NCBI GenBank assembly: GCA_034008185.1
Contig: CM067081.1
Coordinates: 20,831,821 to 20,895,820 of the forward strand
Source: Gorsachius magnificus
Lineage: Eukaryota > Chordata > Aves > Pelecaniformes > Ardeidae
Direction: 5' to 3'
Length of the DNA: 64,000 bases
Below, piece by piece: positions 1 through 12,908 of the stretch. Position numbers and translations under genes: made by a program. The notes beneath the pieces were generated by a model, which was not told the DNA's origin, searched no databases, and worked only from the letters and a program-made list of their open reading frames with translations. Positions within the stretch are counted from its first letter, which is position 1. Each line of letters opens with the position of its first letter.

Positions 1-2906
1 AAGGAAGGTCCTGAGTTTGCTGGGGGGAAAACCAGCACAGGCTGGAAACAGGGACAGAGACATACAGAACACAGAAATACAGTTTTTTCTGTTTCTTCTC
101 CCTGCTTTACCTGTGTGCTGCCCCTATTCCCCCAAGCACACCCACTCTTCTTCAATGTCCAGCTATCATGAGTTGTAGTTGAAGTAACTGGTGCTTCTTA
201 GCAACTTTAGAAGATTGCACGCCTTTAATGAGTGATCCATCTCAAGGGTTAGTTCCATAATTGAAGTGGCACTAAAAAGATTCAGACCACAGAAGAGGGT
301 TTGGTTTGCAAGCAGTCCTGCCGTGCTGGGGTCAGGGGGCCCTTCCTCCATATCCTGAGGTCTGTACCAGCCCTGCTGTTGCCATGAGCGGGTGCTGCAG
401 AGCCCGGTGTGCTGAGGTTTGTGGTGGGCTGTGGTGGCAACAGTGAAGGTGGCTGCTGAGCAGGGGTCAAGCCTGGTGTCAGGAGGTGCCTGTGCTCCTC
501 CTTTGCGAAATCCCCAGGTGGCCACAGGCAGCTAGTGAAGGTGCGGGCAATTTGTTCTTAATTTATCTTTACATAAATGAGTTTAGAGCTAAACCCTGGC
601 TCTGAGGAAATGAAAACCTGTACAATCAGTGTAACTGCTGCAGTTATCAGGCTTAATAGTGAGAGAAGGTAGGATAGTCTTGAAGTTTTCCTTTCTTCCG
701 TAACGCTGCTTGTCACAGACACGAATCAAAGTTTTTTGTAGAGGTGTTCCTCTTGCTAGGGTCATGCTCATTCACTGCTTGGTCTTCAACAGCCAGCTAG
801 GATGTATTATTTGAGCTGTAGCCTGCTGTGGAAATAAATACATAGGATGAACAGAACAACATTGTGATGATCACATTAGGGTGAAAGTAACATGAAAATT
901 AGATACAGTTAGTTCTAGACTGGCCTGAACCAAAAATCAAGTATCTGAAGCAGGACATCTTGGTAACCTCAGGCTTCTTCCACCGCTGCTGTCCCCGGGA
1001 CCTGCTGCTTGTCTCGGTAGGGTGTACAGTGCCCCATGGGGCACTCTCCCTGCTTTTGACTCACCCCTCCTGGTGTGCTGGGCGTAAGGGCTGGTACAGG
1101 AGGGGTGTGGTGGCCCTCTGCTTCAGAGGAACCAAGGACCAGCTCTCACAGCCTCCATGCACTCAAGCGGTGGCACTGGTCGGCAGGACCAAAGCCATTT
1201 CAATGCTGGCATCACTGTCCCTGGGCTCTCTCTCAGCAAAAGCTCCCTGGATTTCAGAATTAACACCCAGTTTAAAAACGGGGGTTTCTCCTAGAGTTAA
1301 GATTTGATTAAGATAAATGGGAAAAATTATGTCCCACAGTGTTATTTTTTTCAAGCTGTCAGGCATGTCCCCGGATCAAGGAGTTTTTTTTTCCTCTTCT
1401 CTTTGTATTTTTCCCTTCCTATGGACAACCAGCCGAGCAGCAGCTTTCCATGAACTGTCTCTGCCTCTTCTCCTTCCCACTTTCAAACTGAAAATTTGTG
1501 TCTGCAGGTAATTAGGGTGGACAGGGCTTTAATTATGTCCATAAGGCTAATGCCTAAATTAGGGCCTTTAACGACTAACAGAAATCCATTGCAGCATGTT
1601 TTTTTCTAGGAGCAAGGCAGGAGGTGCAAGATTAAGGAAAAAAGATGGCACTTTTGACTTGCTGCTGCTTCCCAGCCCAAAAGGGCAGAAAGATTCCTTT
1701 TATAATCTCTGCAACCCCTGACCATTAAGTGTCTTATCACCTGCAGTGGTAACTGGATATTGAGCTGGAAGCAAAATGCTTCTGCTTTTACCCGTTCCTG
1801 ATCAGAGATGATTGTTATGCTGCTGGGAAATAGAGCTTGTCACCTGTTATGTTTTATAGAAGATCCAGACAACAAATTCACCTTTCTTAAGTCGGTCCTC
1901 CTGCCCAAAGAAAATAAAGAAACTACCCTTAGATCTTAGCTGAAAACTTGCATTTTCTGGTGTTGTTTCCTCGTCAGGAGCTACAGCTTACATGACCTTG
2001 TAGTACTCGCTACCCTTCCATTCACCTCCTGTAAGAGGAGGCAATTCTTCATCTATTGAACCTTATGTTGCTGCTCATGCCCTGACCATGAAGCTTCATG
2101 CTGCTGTTCCTGCCCCAGCTAAAAGGTGTGTGCTCTCCGTGACGCAGGCAAAGACGTTGCTCATCCAAACAGAACGGCTCCTGTTGAGATGCACAAGAAC
2201 CTTCTTCTTCCCTTTCCCCAACATCCAAAGAAAGCCTGGGCCAAGAGTCTGACATTTAAACGGGTGGAAATACAAACTAACTCTGCTGAGGTAACAGCAG
2301 GATAAATGGAACTCAAAGACTGAGACTGGCTCAGTGTCTTCTACACAGCTCGGCTGAACCAGCCGTATTTTAGCAGCTCACCTGCAGCTGTTCTTGAGGA
2401 GCAAAGTCACAGCACAGCCACCAAACTGCCCCACGTGAATACAGTTGAAAATAGCAGATTGTCACCCTGCCTAAATAGGCTGTGGCTCTTTGTGTAGCAA
2501 CAGAGCCGAAGGGCCCCTGATCTCTCATAGGGAACATTTATTTTGTTAGCAATCTTAAATATATCAGACTATGAGATTTTGAGCAGACGTTGGCCCTGAA
2601 TTGCTTTGAAAAATCAGAGGGAACCACATGCAATTGCCTGCTCTATTTTACTTTGAGGAGGAAGGATTGGGATTTTGCACTAGTCCCTGGTTCTGGGAAG
2701 ACCTGGATGGGAGCACCTCTAAAAAAATGTAAAAACACACAGGTAGTTCCCACTTTGTGACTTATGAGTTATACAGGAGTTTCGGAAATAACCTGCACAA
2801 ACCAAATCATTGCAAGGGGACAGCAGTTGATGAGCCAGTACCTGAGGCATGTTATAATTTTGGGAGGCAGCAGTTTAAAATTGCAACCACACAGCCTGTA
2901 TTTGAC
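1..2906. other. Unique sequence, no gene seen
   Basis: No supported gene. Short open frames occur on both strands (for example 960-1307 plus), but none has a recognisable domain, a convincing splice context or a clear coding signature. 960-1300 is relatively GC-rich. 1505-1600 is an AT-rich block with several TAAT/ATTA cores and is listed separately. Confidence 0.7.
1505..1600. other. AT-rich TAAT-motif block, possible regulatory DNA
   Basis: Within about 100 bases there are several homeodomain-type cores (TAATTAGG, TTAATTATG, CTAATGCC, AAATTAGG) without simple-repeat structure. About 140 bases further on is a GATA-like site next to an E-box-like site (CTTATCACCTGC near 1733). This texture is common in conserved enhancers but also arises by chance in AT-rich DNA. 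Only cross-species alignment can decide. Confidence 0.2.
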
Positions 2907-2956
2907 TGTATGCTTAATGAAAACATGAAAAAACTTTGTATGCTTAATGAAAACAT
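2907..2956. repeat. Tandem duplication, 20-bp identical units, 30-bp period
   Basis: The 20-mer TGTATGCTTAATGAAAACAT occurs at 2907-2926 and again, identical, at 2937-2956. The 10 intervening bases are A-rich. This looks like a local tandem duplication by slippage or end-joining. No gene overlaps it. Confidence 0.85.
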
Positions 2957-3339
2957 AGCAGAATATTAAATTTCTGAAGCTAAACAAAAGAAATCTAAAA
3001 AATTTGCCCCAAACTGTGATATTGAAATAAAGAAGCACTGGAAAGAGTTATCGTGCTTTCAAAGTTTTGGCTTTAAAGTTTTTCCTAATCTTTTTGGGGC
3101 TGAGCATTCAGCACTGAAACTCTTGTAAGATCCATAAAAAACAGCTCGCTTGCTCCTGAACTCTCTGAGTCACTGGGAAGTTCACTTAAACAGCAACCAG
3201 AAAAATGAATAGCTACTTAGTGAGCTGAAGTGGAAGGGTCCAAATGGTAGCTACTTCATTTACATAGTTTTGGAAGCCCCTTGGCTCCTCCTTGGTTTAT
3301 TTTCTGCTCCCATCTTGGCTCAGGTCTCCTTGTCCCTGC

Positions 3340-3485
3340 CCTTCAGGTAGCTGTAGGATGCTCCTCTGCCCTTGCAGGTCATTTGTTATAACTCTCCAGT
3401 TTAGACACTCTCCAGTTTCTTGATATCCCTCTGTATGCGTGTGGTGCAAAACTTGGCACAGCGTTTTCCCGTATACCCTAATTTT
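3340..3485 (-). mobile_element. Old CR1-type LINE fragment, antisense
   Basis: On the plus strand the segment reads as a diverged antisense CR1 ORF2 C-terminal region. The stretch around CTCTCCAGTTTCTTGATATC (about 3409-3428), followed by a GTGTGGTGCAAAACTTGGCACAG-like block with one mismatch class typical of old copies, corresponds to the part encoding the conserved VQFW...[10 protein letters not shown] block on the minus strand. The reading frame is badly decayed. Both ends are approximate, and the call rests on remembered CR1 signatures. Confidence 0.5.
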
Positions 3486-3489
3486 TTGT

Positions 3490-6400
3490 ACTGCAGACAC
3501 GCCCCATCTCCTTTATTAAAAATAAGGGACCTCCAATGAGCCGAGTCCCTTTCACATTACAAGATGCAATTATTGAACCCTCATCCTCTTCCTTGTTCCT
3601 GCTTTAAAGCATTGGATTAGAGCATTGTGTCCAGTTATTTCAGCATATCAAAAGGTGGAGATCTGCTAGAAGTGCTTGGTTGACAGGACTAAATCTCTGC
3701 ACTCGCTGCAGAGCGTGTTGTGGCAGAGTGCGTTCTTCCCAGCTCCTTTGGACCACAGTGACCTTCAGTAGCAAAATCCTTTCTCTGAAAACAAAAAAAA
3801 TATTCATTTTGAATATTAATTAGTCTTCATTTAGCAGGCTTGGTTTTAATTTGTGTTCATGACAACATGTATTTGAGGAGAAGCGGTTGAAAAAGGGTCC
3901 ATATTTACCGTGGAAACTGGACCAGGGGAATTTTAGGGGGATTTTTCCATTTTGTTTCATGTGTGTTTGTTTTACTGGAGTTTTTGAACTGCCAGTTTTT
4001 GGACTGACCTGTCTTGAATTGCATGAAAAGGTAGCTGAAAAGCAAAGCACAGCGAAACAGATCAAAATATAATTTCCCTTCATGTGACATTTATTGCTTT
4101 AGGTGCTTTAGAAAGTTGCTCACTCCACATTGTGGCTGGCGGGGAGGCAGTAGCTGTGAGCCCACGCCACTGAGGTAAGCAATGCTGCAGCCCACGCAGG
4201 TGGCAGCGCTGCTGCTCTCAGGGCCTGCCTGTGAGAAACGGGCTCATCGGTATGCAGGGCAGCCTGAAGCTCCAGGCCAGCACACAAAGTGGTCCTCAAC
4301 ACTCAGCCCCCCTGGACCTGCAGTGCCTTAGGGGCTGGAGAAGCACCGAGGCGAAGCTGGTAGCTCCTGCAGTGGGGATGCAGCTGGGGCTTCTTGGGCG
4401 CTTGGAGATGGCCTTCACCTCAGCTCCGGCTCAGGCCACCCTTTGCTTGCCCTTCTTTTTGCTGCCAAAAAACACCTACCGAGCTGATGATTTGGCCTCG
4501 AAAGTCAAACATCATGATGGCTGCCAGGCATAACACTGGGTCTTGTCTAATGCGCCAGGTTTGATTTTCCTTGACTGCTGCTGCAGTGAGTAAGCAAAAG
4601 CGGAGCTCCTGACCCCAAGAAAGACCAGCAGCGTGAGTCAGGATTCGGCTAAGCAAGTTCCCTGCTGTTAGGTAGTTGCCGTTCTGTAAACTCAGCTTCC
4701 TCTCCTGCTGGGACAGAAAAAGAGGCAAACTAAGCAAACTGTACAGTTCTACTGCTGTAGATACCGTGCGTTTTCAGCATTTCTCATCCCTCCCCAAAAG
4801 ATTTTTCTCCTCTCTAATTCCTGATGTTCTAAGACAGATAAAGATACTCAACGGGTAGCACTGCTCCTGACCGGGTACGGCTTATCAAGCAACCTGAGTG
4901 AGCTCAGCCACTGTTTAATTTTGTTGATTAGGCCAGGGACTGTCATAATTTTCTGTCTCAGACAGCAGTGACCACCCGACCAGGCTTTAGCAAATAAAAT
5001 ACCACAAATACATTCTGAAAAATGTGCACATAATACTCATGAAGGACTGTTAATGTGTGCAGAAACTATGCAGGCTGCAAATACACCTTCATCCTGACCT
5101 ACAACATTCCTTTACTTTAGCCCTAATGGAGACGGCCAATTATGGCTTTATGATATAGATTACGGGTGAGCGCCTGTTGCTGTTCGTGCCAATCGGTTTT
5201 GCTGTTGGCTTCAGCAGGGTCTGAGTTTCTCTTTTCTGTATCTAAAAAGAGGGAAGCTATACAAGTTACTCTACCAAATAATTTCATTGTACATATACCC
5301 AAAGGTCACTGTTATTTCAGACTGGTGCTTTTTTTCTTTTTAACTTGACATGCTATATCCAAAAACATGTACTGCAGAAACTTCTTAGGACATTGTACAA
5401 CAACTGGGTTTATTTCTTCCTGGATTTCTTAACATTTTAAACCCTCTAAAATGAAAAGACTCCATCTCAGAGGCATAGGAGTCCTCACTTGCTAGCAGTG
5501 AATGAACAAAAGTAATCAAAATCTTCAGTGAGAAAACTTCAGCTCAGCTAGACAGTTCAAGAGGAGAGTCCTGTGTGGAAAATATATTTTGGATATGTAA
5601 TGTTTGGACAATATTTAAGTTAGACATTTTCAGTAAGACTGGAGCCTGAGGTCATGGAAGGCCATGCATGCTACTCTCCTTTTACATACCTTTTTCTTCG
5701 ACAGGGGACAAAACAAGGTGGAGAAATTCAAAGGGGAATTTTGGGAGTGCCTGCAACCCACAAGGAGGTCTAAAGGACTGAGTCGCAAAATGTTGAATTG
5801 TTTTGTCGTTCTTATTATGGCAGACCAGAAAGAGCAAATCTGTGAGTTACTGTCTGATGGAACATTATTTTAAAACTGGAGGAGACGGAGGAGGCATTTC
5901 CCCCTCACAGGCTGAACATTACTTAAGGTGGGAACCATCTGAACGTGGCAGCAGCATATCTGGTGTGCCCTGCTTTGATGCCATTTCAGTTGCAAAAAAT
6001 GAAATGCAGGGAGCTGGTACCTGCACGTCTGGAGTCTGAGTCACATGAAGGGCTCAATGCTACAAACAGTTCATTCCTTCCAGCTTCATACCTGGAAGTC
6101 ATACGAGTTTGATTTCTCTTCTTGTATTTTCCATTTGACAGTATCTTTCTGCTTACTGCTAGCATAGGTATGGTATTTCTTGTATGGGATAATCAAGGTT
6201 TAACCCTGTTCACATCCAGCCTCCAGCTAGATGGACAGTAAGATGGACGTCTGGGGTGAGTTCCCCCTGCCTCATCCTGATAGGAATCATCCTGCATACA
6301 GTGCTAACACCCCTGAGATATCCCCCCGGGGAAGAGTAGCACTGTGGCTTTCCTGAAGCTGTTCGCCCCTTGCTTGTTTGACCTTTCCAATGCAAATATT

Positions 6401-9400
6401 CCCCATAGAGTATCTGTTCCCAAAGCACCAGTAACACTTCTGCTTTCAGGAGAAGTGGCCGCAGGTCGCTGTTTCTAAGAACACCACACTTGCAAATTCC
6501 TAGAACACTTCTGCTCTGTGTAAGTAAGCTGGGAACGTTGTTTTGCTAGACAGAGTATGTGAATGACAACCCAGTGCCCATCTACTCAAGTCCTCTGGAA
6601 TGTGAATAGATTTCCAGCACGGGGCCGAATACTTCTGTTTGTTAACTTAGTGGAAACCACTTGGCATAGGAACATGTTCAAATCATGATGCAGGCGTTTG
6701 AAATTAATACAAAGCACTCTCGCTGGCTGGGGATCCAGCTGCTGAAAGGACCTGTGAAACCAAACATTTTTTTTTTCAGGTTTGTTCGCTCGAAAAGGTT
6801 CTAGAAAGTCAGCGCTGCAGATTTTTCATTTCTGCTCTGTCAAAACTGATCCTGAAAGTTATCTGTCCTGATGTACCAAAATATTTCTAGCCCAGAGAGT
6901 TTATGCAATGTTGATCCTCAAAATGCAGGAGATACCTAATTAATCAAAATAATTTCCCAACATTTTTGCCATGTTAAATTGTGTGAAAAATTTTCTGGAA
7001 TTTAGAGAGATGAATATTTAGAAAGCTGCTGTGTTTCCTCTCTCTCCAAACCCCAGTGGCTTCACTGAGACCCCGTTGCAGGCAGGACCTGCCTGTGTGA
7101 ACGGTCACTGAAGTGCAGGCATGGCAAGAGCTTTCACGTTCGGCTTCCTTCAGGTTCACGGTTACATGTGGTTTTGTGCTTGGCTGATGTAGAGACAAAT
7201 AGGAACCTTCCTAATTTAGGTTTTGTGAACTATTAATTTTTATAACGCTAAAATTCAGCACCATGTAAAATCTATTTTAATGCATTACCTTGCTTTGTTA
7301 GGAGCGTGCACTTTAAAGTAGGACTGCTCCCAGCTCCCTCAATGCTCTCAGCTCCCGTTCTCCGTTTACCCCGACTTTAGCTGCTGCAGCAGCTTCTGGA
7401 GCTGATGACTGACCACGGTGCTTCTAGTTCTTCGAGTTTCAGAGTGCAGCCTTGAAAATTTATTGAGAGCTGAAGCTTGGAGGAGAAAGTATGATGATGC
7501 TGCAGCAGCATGAGGGTAAAATCTAGTAGTTCATGAACTGCTGGCCATAGTGAATCCATTTTCTTCCCTAAAGGAAAAGGATTTCATTTTGCATCAACAT
7601 ACTTTTAGCTGATCAGAGATCTTCAAGGTTTCCCAAGACCTGAATTTTTGCTTTAAATTTGAAACAGAAGTACATGTAATTCTGTAAGTTTTTAGGTAAT
7701 CAGTAGAATTTTACGTGAGCTTCAATATTATGAAATACGATCCCTCAGAAAGCTGTTTTTTTATAAAATTCAACTACAGAGAAGTGTTACAGATGGATTT
7801 GTATTTTTTTAACTAGATCTAAAAATAACTTCATACACAGGTGAATTGATTTTATTATAATTTGAAAAGGAAAGAGAAGCCCAGTGTAGGAATGGCATTC
7901 TGGTGGGGCTGGCCAGATGAGAAATTAAGGTTACAGAACTAAGAGTAAGAAAATTATCTGCTCCTTTCTTCTTCTCACTGTCTTACTCTCTGGCTGCGTG
8001 AGACTAGGGAATTGGAATAAAATGAGAAACCTGTCAATCTGCAGGGTGTCCTATACTTGACATTGGCTGAGACTGAAGAAGGTTATCTGCAGTGCTGAAC
8101 AAGCTGAGTGGGATACCGAAGGGTATGAACATCTGAGCATTTTATAGCCTGCTTTTCTCCACAGCCGGGTTTCAGGACAGCTTTGGGGAGAGCCCAGGAT
8201 TGTCTTTGTGGCCTCACATGTCAGAAGCTACTGCAGTGACCTATAGGCATTTTTTTCCTAAGTGTTTCTAAGCAGCTAATTAAAGGAACAAGGCAAGAAA
8301 TCATCTTAAGGGGGACTGGGGTAGAAGTCCCTCTGCCACTGGTGTCAGATGTGGGTTTGGACAACCCCTGTGGCTAAGAGGGGCTCAGCTGAGCAACCTC
8401 TCTGCTGCTGCTTGTCTTTGGACACGCTTTTCCCTATCTCCCCAGCACTCTTTCATAAATAATTACGGAAAGGAACAAAGATGAGTATGTGCTTCTGCAG
8501 CCTTAGCTCAGTCTGGTGTTATACATCATTGCCTTCTTGCTTATGGGCTGAACTGTCAGTGTAAGCAGCAAGTTGTTTTTATATCTAGAAAGTAATGTAT
8601 TAGCTGAGCGGCAGTTCGTCTGGCATGTGGTTTGCTGTCTTTTTTTGTCCAGCTTTGTGTAACTTAATTTTAGGAGGCAGAAATTTCCACCTTCAGAAAA
8701 ACATCTCGGCAACGTTTCCTCCAATTCCCATTTGTTAGAGGTTTTTAAACGAAGAAAGGGTTCCTGCTTGTTGTGCACAGCTTGTCCAGTACAAGCTTCC
8801 TTCATTGCCTCTAAAAATGTCAGATAGACTCCAGGGGAGCTGACATGGCATCCAGCGTGTCGGGCTGTACCCAGCCATGGTAACGCTGTCCCCTTGGCCA
8901 AAAATACTGAAGTATTGAGAACTTCATTAGAGCTCCAGTAAACACAGCCAAGAAGCATCAGGAAAACAGAGGTGAACAATACAATACACATAATTTTTTT
9001 TTTTTTAATTGATCACCTGAGAGAAACCTCATTGCTCCTGGTGACTGTAACCAGGTACGATTCAAGCTTAACGTGAGAACAAAGTGATTTTTGCCTTACA
9101 GATTGCTAAAGCACCGGCAGCTGCCAAAGAGGTTTTAACGTCCTTATTGGGCTGGTGGGGAAGGGGTTTCCCAAGAAGGTGATGCTGGGCAAACTTGTGT
9201 GGGGCAAGGAATGGAAACTGGAGGGGAGCGGGTGGGGGGGGGGCAAGGGCTGCGGGTGAGTGGGGAAGCCTTCGAGGGATGGGGGAAGATGCATTTTGGG
9301 GTGCCTTGGGCGATGGGACAAGCACTGAGTCAGTGAGCAAAGGAACCATCTTCTGAGGTTTGGGTCCTGCTGGGTGGAGGGCAGCAGGGCTTGATGTACA

Positions 9401-11030
9401 GTCTTTAAATAAACAGGATTACAGCAGAAAATAAAAGAAACCCTTGTCTGCGTCATTCTCTTCCCAATGGAAACAACATGTAGGACACTGAAGTTTGGCT
9501 GCTTACTCAAGTAGCAAAAAGTCTGGGTACTAAAGAATAGCGGAGGGAAAGGGGATATTCATAGATGGCAAATTCTTTAGAAATGGGGTGTGAAGCAGAA
9601 ATAATTGGTGAAACTACAGGAGAGGAAGGGGGATTTTTTTTTTCCAGTAACTGTTAACCATAAAGTAAAATTGAAAATTATCCCTGTATCTTTTGAGCAC
9701 AGAGGAGGGCTGGGACCAAGCTAGTGGCAAAGAATATTCCAGTTAGGCAATTTTCAAACCAGAGGTACAATTATCATGGAGACATTTGTAAGTCTGTAAC
9801 AAGAAATGGTGTTCATAAGATAATCAGTTCAGCCTTCAATCAGAGCACATTCATTTCCAAAATTAAATATGTGGCCTGTCACAGCGAGAGTCGAGCTGGC
9901 ATTGTCATCATGGGGAATGATGGGGCTTTTGGAAATAACTTTCTCGCATGTTGGTGTAGGTCCCGAGGATGCACACCTCGAGGCAGCTCTGTCCGCTGTG
10001 CCGGGCATTGCGGAGGAGGCAGCTGCGGGGTCTGTGCTCTGCCAGACCGGGATGGGTTTCCCCACGCAGCAGCAAAGCACAGCAGAGAGCTGCAGTGCAG
10101 CATGGAGAAGGCTGCACCACCCAGGGAGAGAGCAAGCACGGGGAATAACGCACCTGCCAGTAACCCGTCTGACTTATGCTCAGCATGCCTGGCACCCATC
10201 TCATTTTTGCCCCATGAGGGGCATTTTTGCCCGAACTGTGGCACGTTAAAATAGTGCCATCCTGCTGTGCTAAATGTGCTGAGCCTGCAGTGGGGGGAGA
10301 GATGCTGCAAGCCGGGCTGGACCACTAGCACTTCCCAGAAAGGTGGTAGCTGATAGCAGGCAGCAGTGCCAAGTGTTTTTTCTCAGCCTTTAATAAAACT
10401 GTGAGATTCCTTTTACAGCTGTGCAGTCCTGGAGAAGCTGGAGGCTTGCATGGATTTACACAATGGCAGAGTTTGTCCCTGGGCGTATAGGAGGGGGAAC
10501 TGTTAGCATTCTTGTACAAAGAATATGACCAGAGACAGCTGGCAACCTATTTCTGGTACTCACCACTTCAGTTTCTCAGATGACATCTGAGAGCACCTAC
10601 CAGCATTTAATTCTCATTAGTACATTCTCGACAATTTTTCTAGTTTGCATGATGTGCGAATTCTGCCCCTCTTTTCCTTTGCTACGCATTAGGAAAAAAT
10701 TGTCATAGAAGACACCCATCCAACTGTTTTCTCCAGCCATGTAATTCCCATTGCTGTGTGCTTTGATTTGCACGCAGCCATCGCTGCCTTTAAATAGACA
10801 GTGTCAAGATTACTCCACCCTCCCCTGCCTTTGTTTCTCTGCTCTAAACATAAAGAAGTGGGGAATGAGCCAAAAACTGCCTCTTATGCCACCGTATATA
10901 AAGGATTTGTGGCAGCACTCAATAAACTAAAAAATCTTGAATGCTATGATTTAAAGTAGTATAATAAGGGATGTCTGGAGTTTACCAATATGTGATCCAG
11001 GGGAAAAAATAGGAGGGAGGTGGCTCATGC
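3490..11030. other. Unique sequence, no gene seen
   Basis: About 7.5 kb with no recognisable gene or young transposon. It contains a 16-bp perfect palindrome (AGCTGCTGCAGCAGCT, 7379-7394), a G10 run at 9234-9243, and longer open frames at 8503-8991 minus and 9724-10254 plus that lack domain signatures. Sequence at 10895-10902 (TATATAAA) resembles a TATA box, but no transcription unit can be tied to it. Confidence 0.65.
9234..9243. repeat. G10 homopolymer
   Basis: Ten consecutive G residues inside a G-rich stretch (about 9220-9300). Such tracts are prone to slippage and sequencing error. The frame of any open reading frame crossing it on the minus strand is therefore unreliable. Confidence 0.9.
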
Positions 11031-11457
11031 TGTCTGCTTTAGGCTCTGTCAGGCTTCAAACTGAGGTGCAATTCAGTCTGCTTCAGGCAGGTACCTCCAG
11101 GGCATGCCTGAAGTGAGATGGAGACCCTTTCTGGAGAACAGCCCTGCTTTGGAGGAAAGGATGGAGGCAGCAGTCCCTGCCAGCCTTCTGAGGAGGAGGA
11201 AGGGAGGAGAGACGGGGTTAACGGATGATATCCCTGGTGGTTTCTATCTGCAGTGAGATGGAGGAAGGCAGCTAGTCCTGCTGATGAAAGGTCATATAAC
11301 CAAGCTGGGGAGGAAGAAATGAAAAGTCCCCCAGATCGAGGGGGAGGGTAATGTTCAGGCGGGCGGTGAACAACTGTGAGCTGGATGGAGGCAGCTGTCT
11401 GAAAGGGGACCGAAGGTATAACCAAGGCGTGAAGCCTATCTGCTTTCAGAAATGATT

Positions 11458-11610
11458 GGTTTTTCTCTACAGCTTTCACTGTTCTTTGTGAGGACTGCGC
11501 TTTCTCTGCTTCTGCTTCTTCCATTTTACGCTTTTGCTTTAGGCTTTCCCTAAATTCGGCTTTAATCTTGGAAAAGAGAGACGAAGCACTCATTTCAATT
11601 CAAATGTGAG
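11458..11610 (-). CDS. Candidate host exon with start codon, K/E-rich N-terminus
   Basis: I do not recognise this protein. On the minus strand an ATG at 11593-11591 has G at -3. It opens a 184-codon frame running to 11039. The first 45 or so residues look protein-like: MSASSLFSKIKAEF, then a highly charged, helix-prone stretch rich in Lys, Glu and Ala to about residue 33, with a Ser/Gln tail. The remainder is Pro/Ser-rich and looks like translated non-coding DNA. Seventeen bases upstream of the ATG is a good acceptor-like site (pyrimidine-rich, ending ACTAG at about 11611). Possible donors are weak: ACA|GTGAAA at 11480/11479 and GCT|GTAGAG at 11471/11470. It could be a coding exon of a split gene, part of a first exon, or chance. 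The marked change in composition along the frame favours an exon that ends near residue 38-45. Confidence 0.3.
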
Positions 11611-11639
11611 CTAGTGAATGAAAGAGGACTTGCACGAAT

Positions 11640-12905
11640 CTGTTAAATCTCTGGATCTAGCTAGAGTTTTCCGTTTTTCAGCAGTTTCCTAAACTGAGCC
11701 TGCCTTGAGGCTGAAGTCTCTCATCTTGGGAACAAAGATGGGAACAAACGGGACAGCATCACACATTCGTCTTACCTTGAAGAGGGACCCCTGGTAGCAT
11801 GACCCTTCAGAGGCTAAAGATACATGTTTCTATCAAACAGTACAGTGAGTTTCTTCCTAGATTTTGGTGAATATTTTTGGTCTCTGACTAAAAAGAAGAA
11901 AGGAGATGAGTTTTTCTTACAGCAGAGAAGCAGCAAGGAAATAATCTCCTTTCTGGTTGGTATAAAAGTGGATTTAAACACATAAAAAGTGACTCTGGTA
12001 CATGGCAAGAAGAAAAGCAAGCCGATCTCATGTCTATCAAGTTTTCCTCCTATTTCTGTCCTCCAAGGTTGACCGTCACTGCAAAGGAGACCTGGCCTAT
12101 GCTGTAGGAGTGGAAGATGTTTTCAGGCCTTTCCTGGCAAGTGTGTGCCCTTTGCAGCAGCTTTGGATACCCCAGAGCTGCTGCAGCACCAAACAGGGCT
12201 GGTGGCTGAGGACTTCAGCGCTGTGTGCAGGGACCCCGGGCCTCCCCGCTGGACACATCTCACTTGGGGTGGGTTCTTGTGTCCCCTCTGGCATCCATGG
12301 CGGGGATCTGGGGCTGCTGTGAAGGCAGCCGGCTCAGCCTCCTCTCCCCCAGGCACGCTTTCCCCACCCACTCCTGGACTCCTCTGCGTGGGAGTGTTTG
12401 GGGGAAATTCCCAGGCTCCAAAAACAACATTGCAAAACTCTTCACACTGTGACTAAAACGGCGCTAGTTTCCTCTCTCTCTATTTTTCAGCAAATAAAGT
12501 GAGGAGTGGTGAAGCACACCTCACCTAACAGGCAGCAGGAGCAGCACCCATCTGGGTGTCGATATGTATGGGGTGTGGCGCTGCAGCAGTGCAGCACTTG
12601 GCACCTGGGAGCTCTGCGGGGAGATCCCTGCCATTTGGCTGTGCCCTGGCAGGGGTATGGCGATGAGCGATATGAGGGTGTGTTGGGATGCCCAGGCAGG
12701 ACATGGACGGGAGCAAGGGGCCCGAGGCAGCAAACTGGGAGCTGCTGCTCTAGGAGCAGCAGGGGCGTGACAGAGCTGGTGCTGGCAGGAGGTGAAACAG
12801 AGTGGGCACCATGAGCACCAGTGGGACCCTCATCTTCAGAACCTTGCTCTAGGCTGTTCACAAGGCTGGGTTACACACTGCATTGTTCTTTTGGCAGAGC
12901 TTTCT
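11640..12905. other. Partly GC-rich non-coding stretch
   Basis: 12100-12800 is GC-rich and stop-poor on both strands, so overlapping open frames appear in nearly all phases. None has a recognisable motif, which fits base composition and not coding. A typical retrotransposon end starts immediately after it. Confidence 0.6.
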
Positions 12906-12908
12906 ACA

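Noticed and set aside
8503..8991. 162-codon minus-strand open frame
   Set aside because: No motif, no convincing start or splice context.
9724..10331. Overlapping plus (176 codons) and minus (150 codons) frames, with a Cys-rich C-terminus on the plus strand
   Set aside because: The CSAC...FCPNCG pattern hints at a zinc ribbon, but the rest of the frame is not protein-like and several frames are open together in GC-rich DNA. The frame also starts at a non-ATG codon.
10895..10902. TATA-box-like TATATAAA
   Set aside because: No initiator, downstream gene or CpG context. Common by chance.
12002..12861. Many overlapping frames on both strands
   Set aside because: GC-rich region with stops rare in all phases; no domain.
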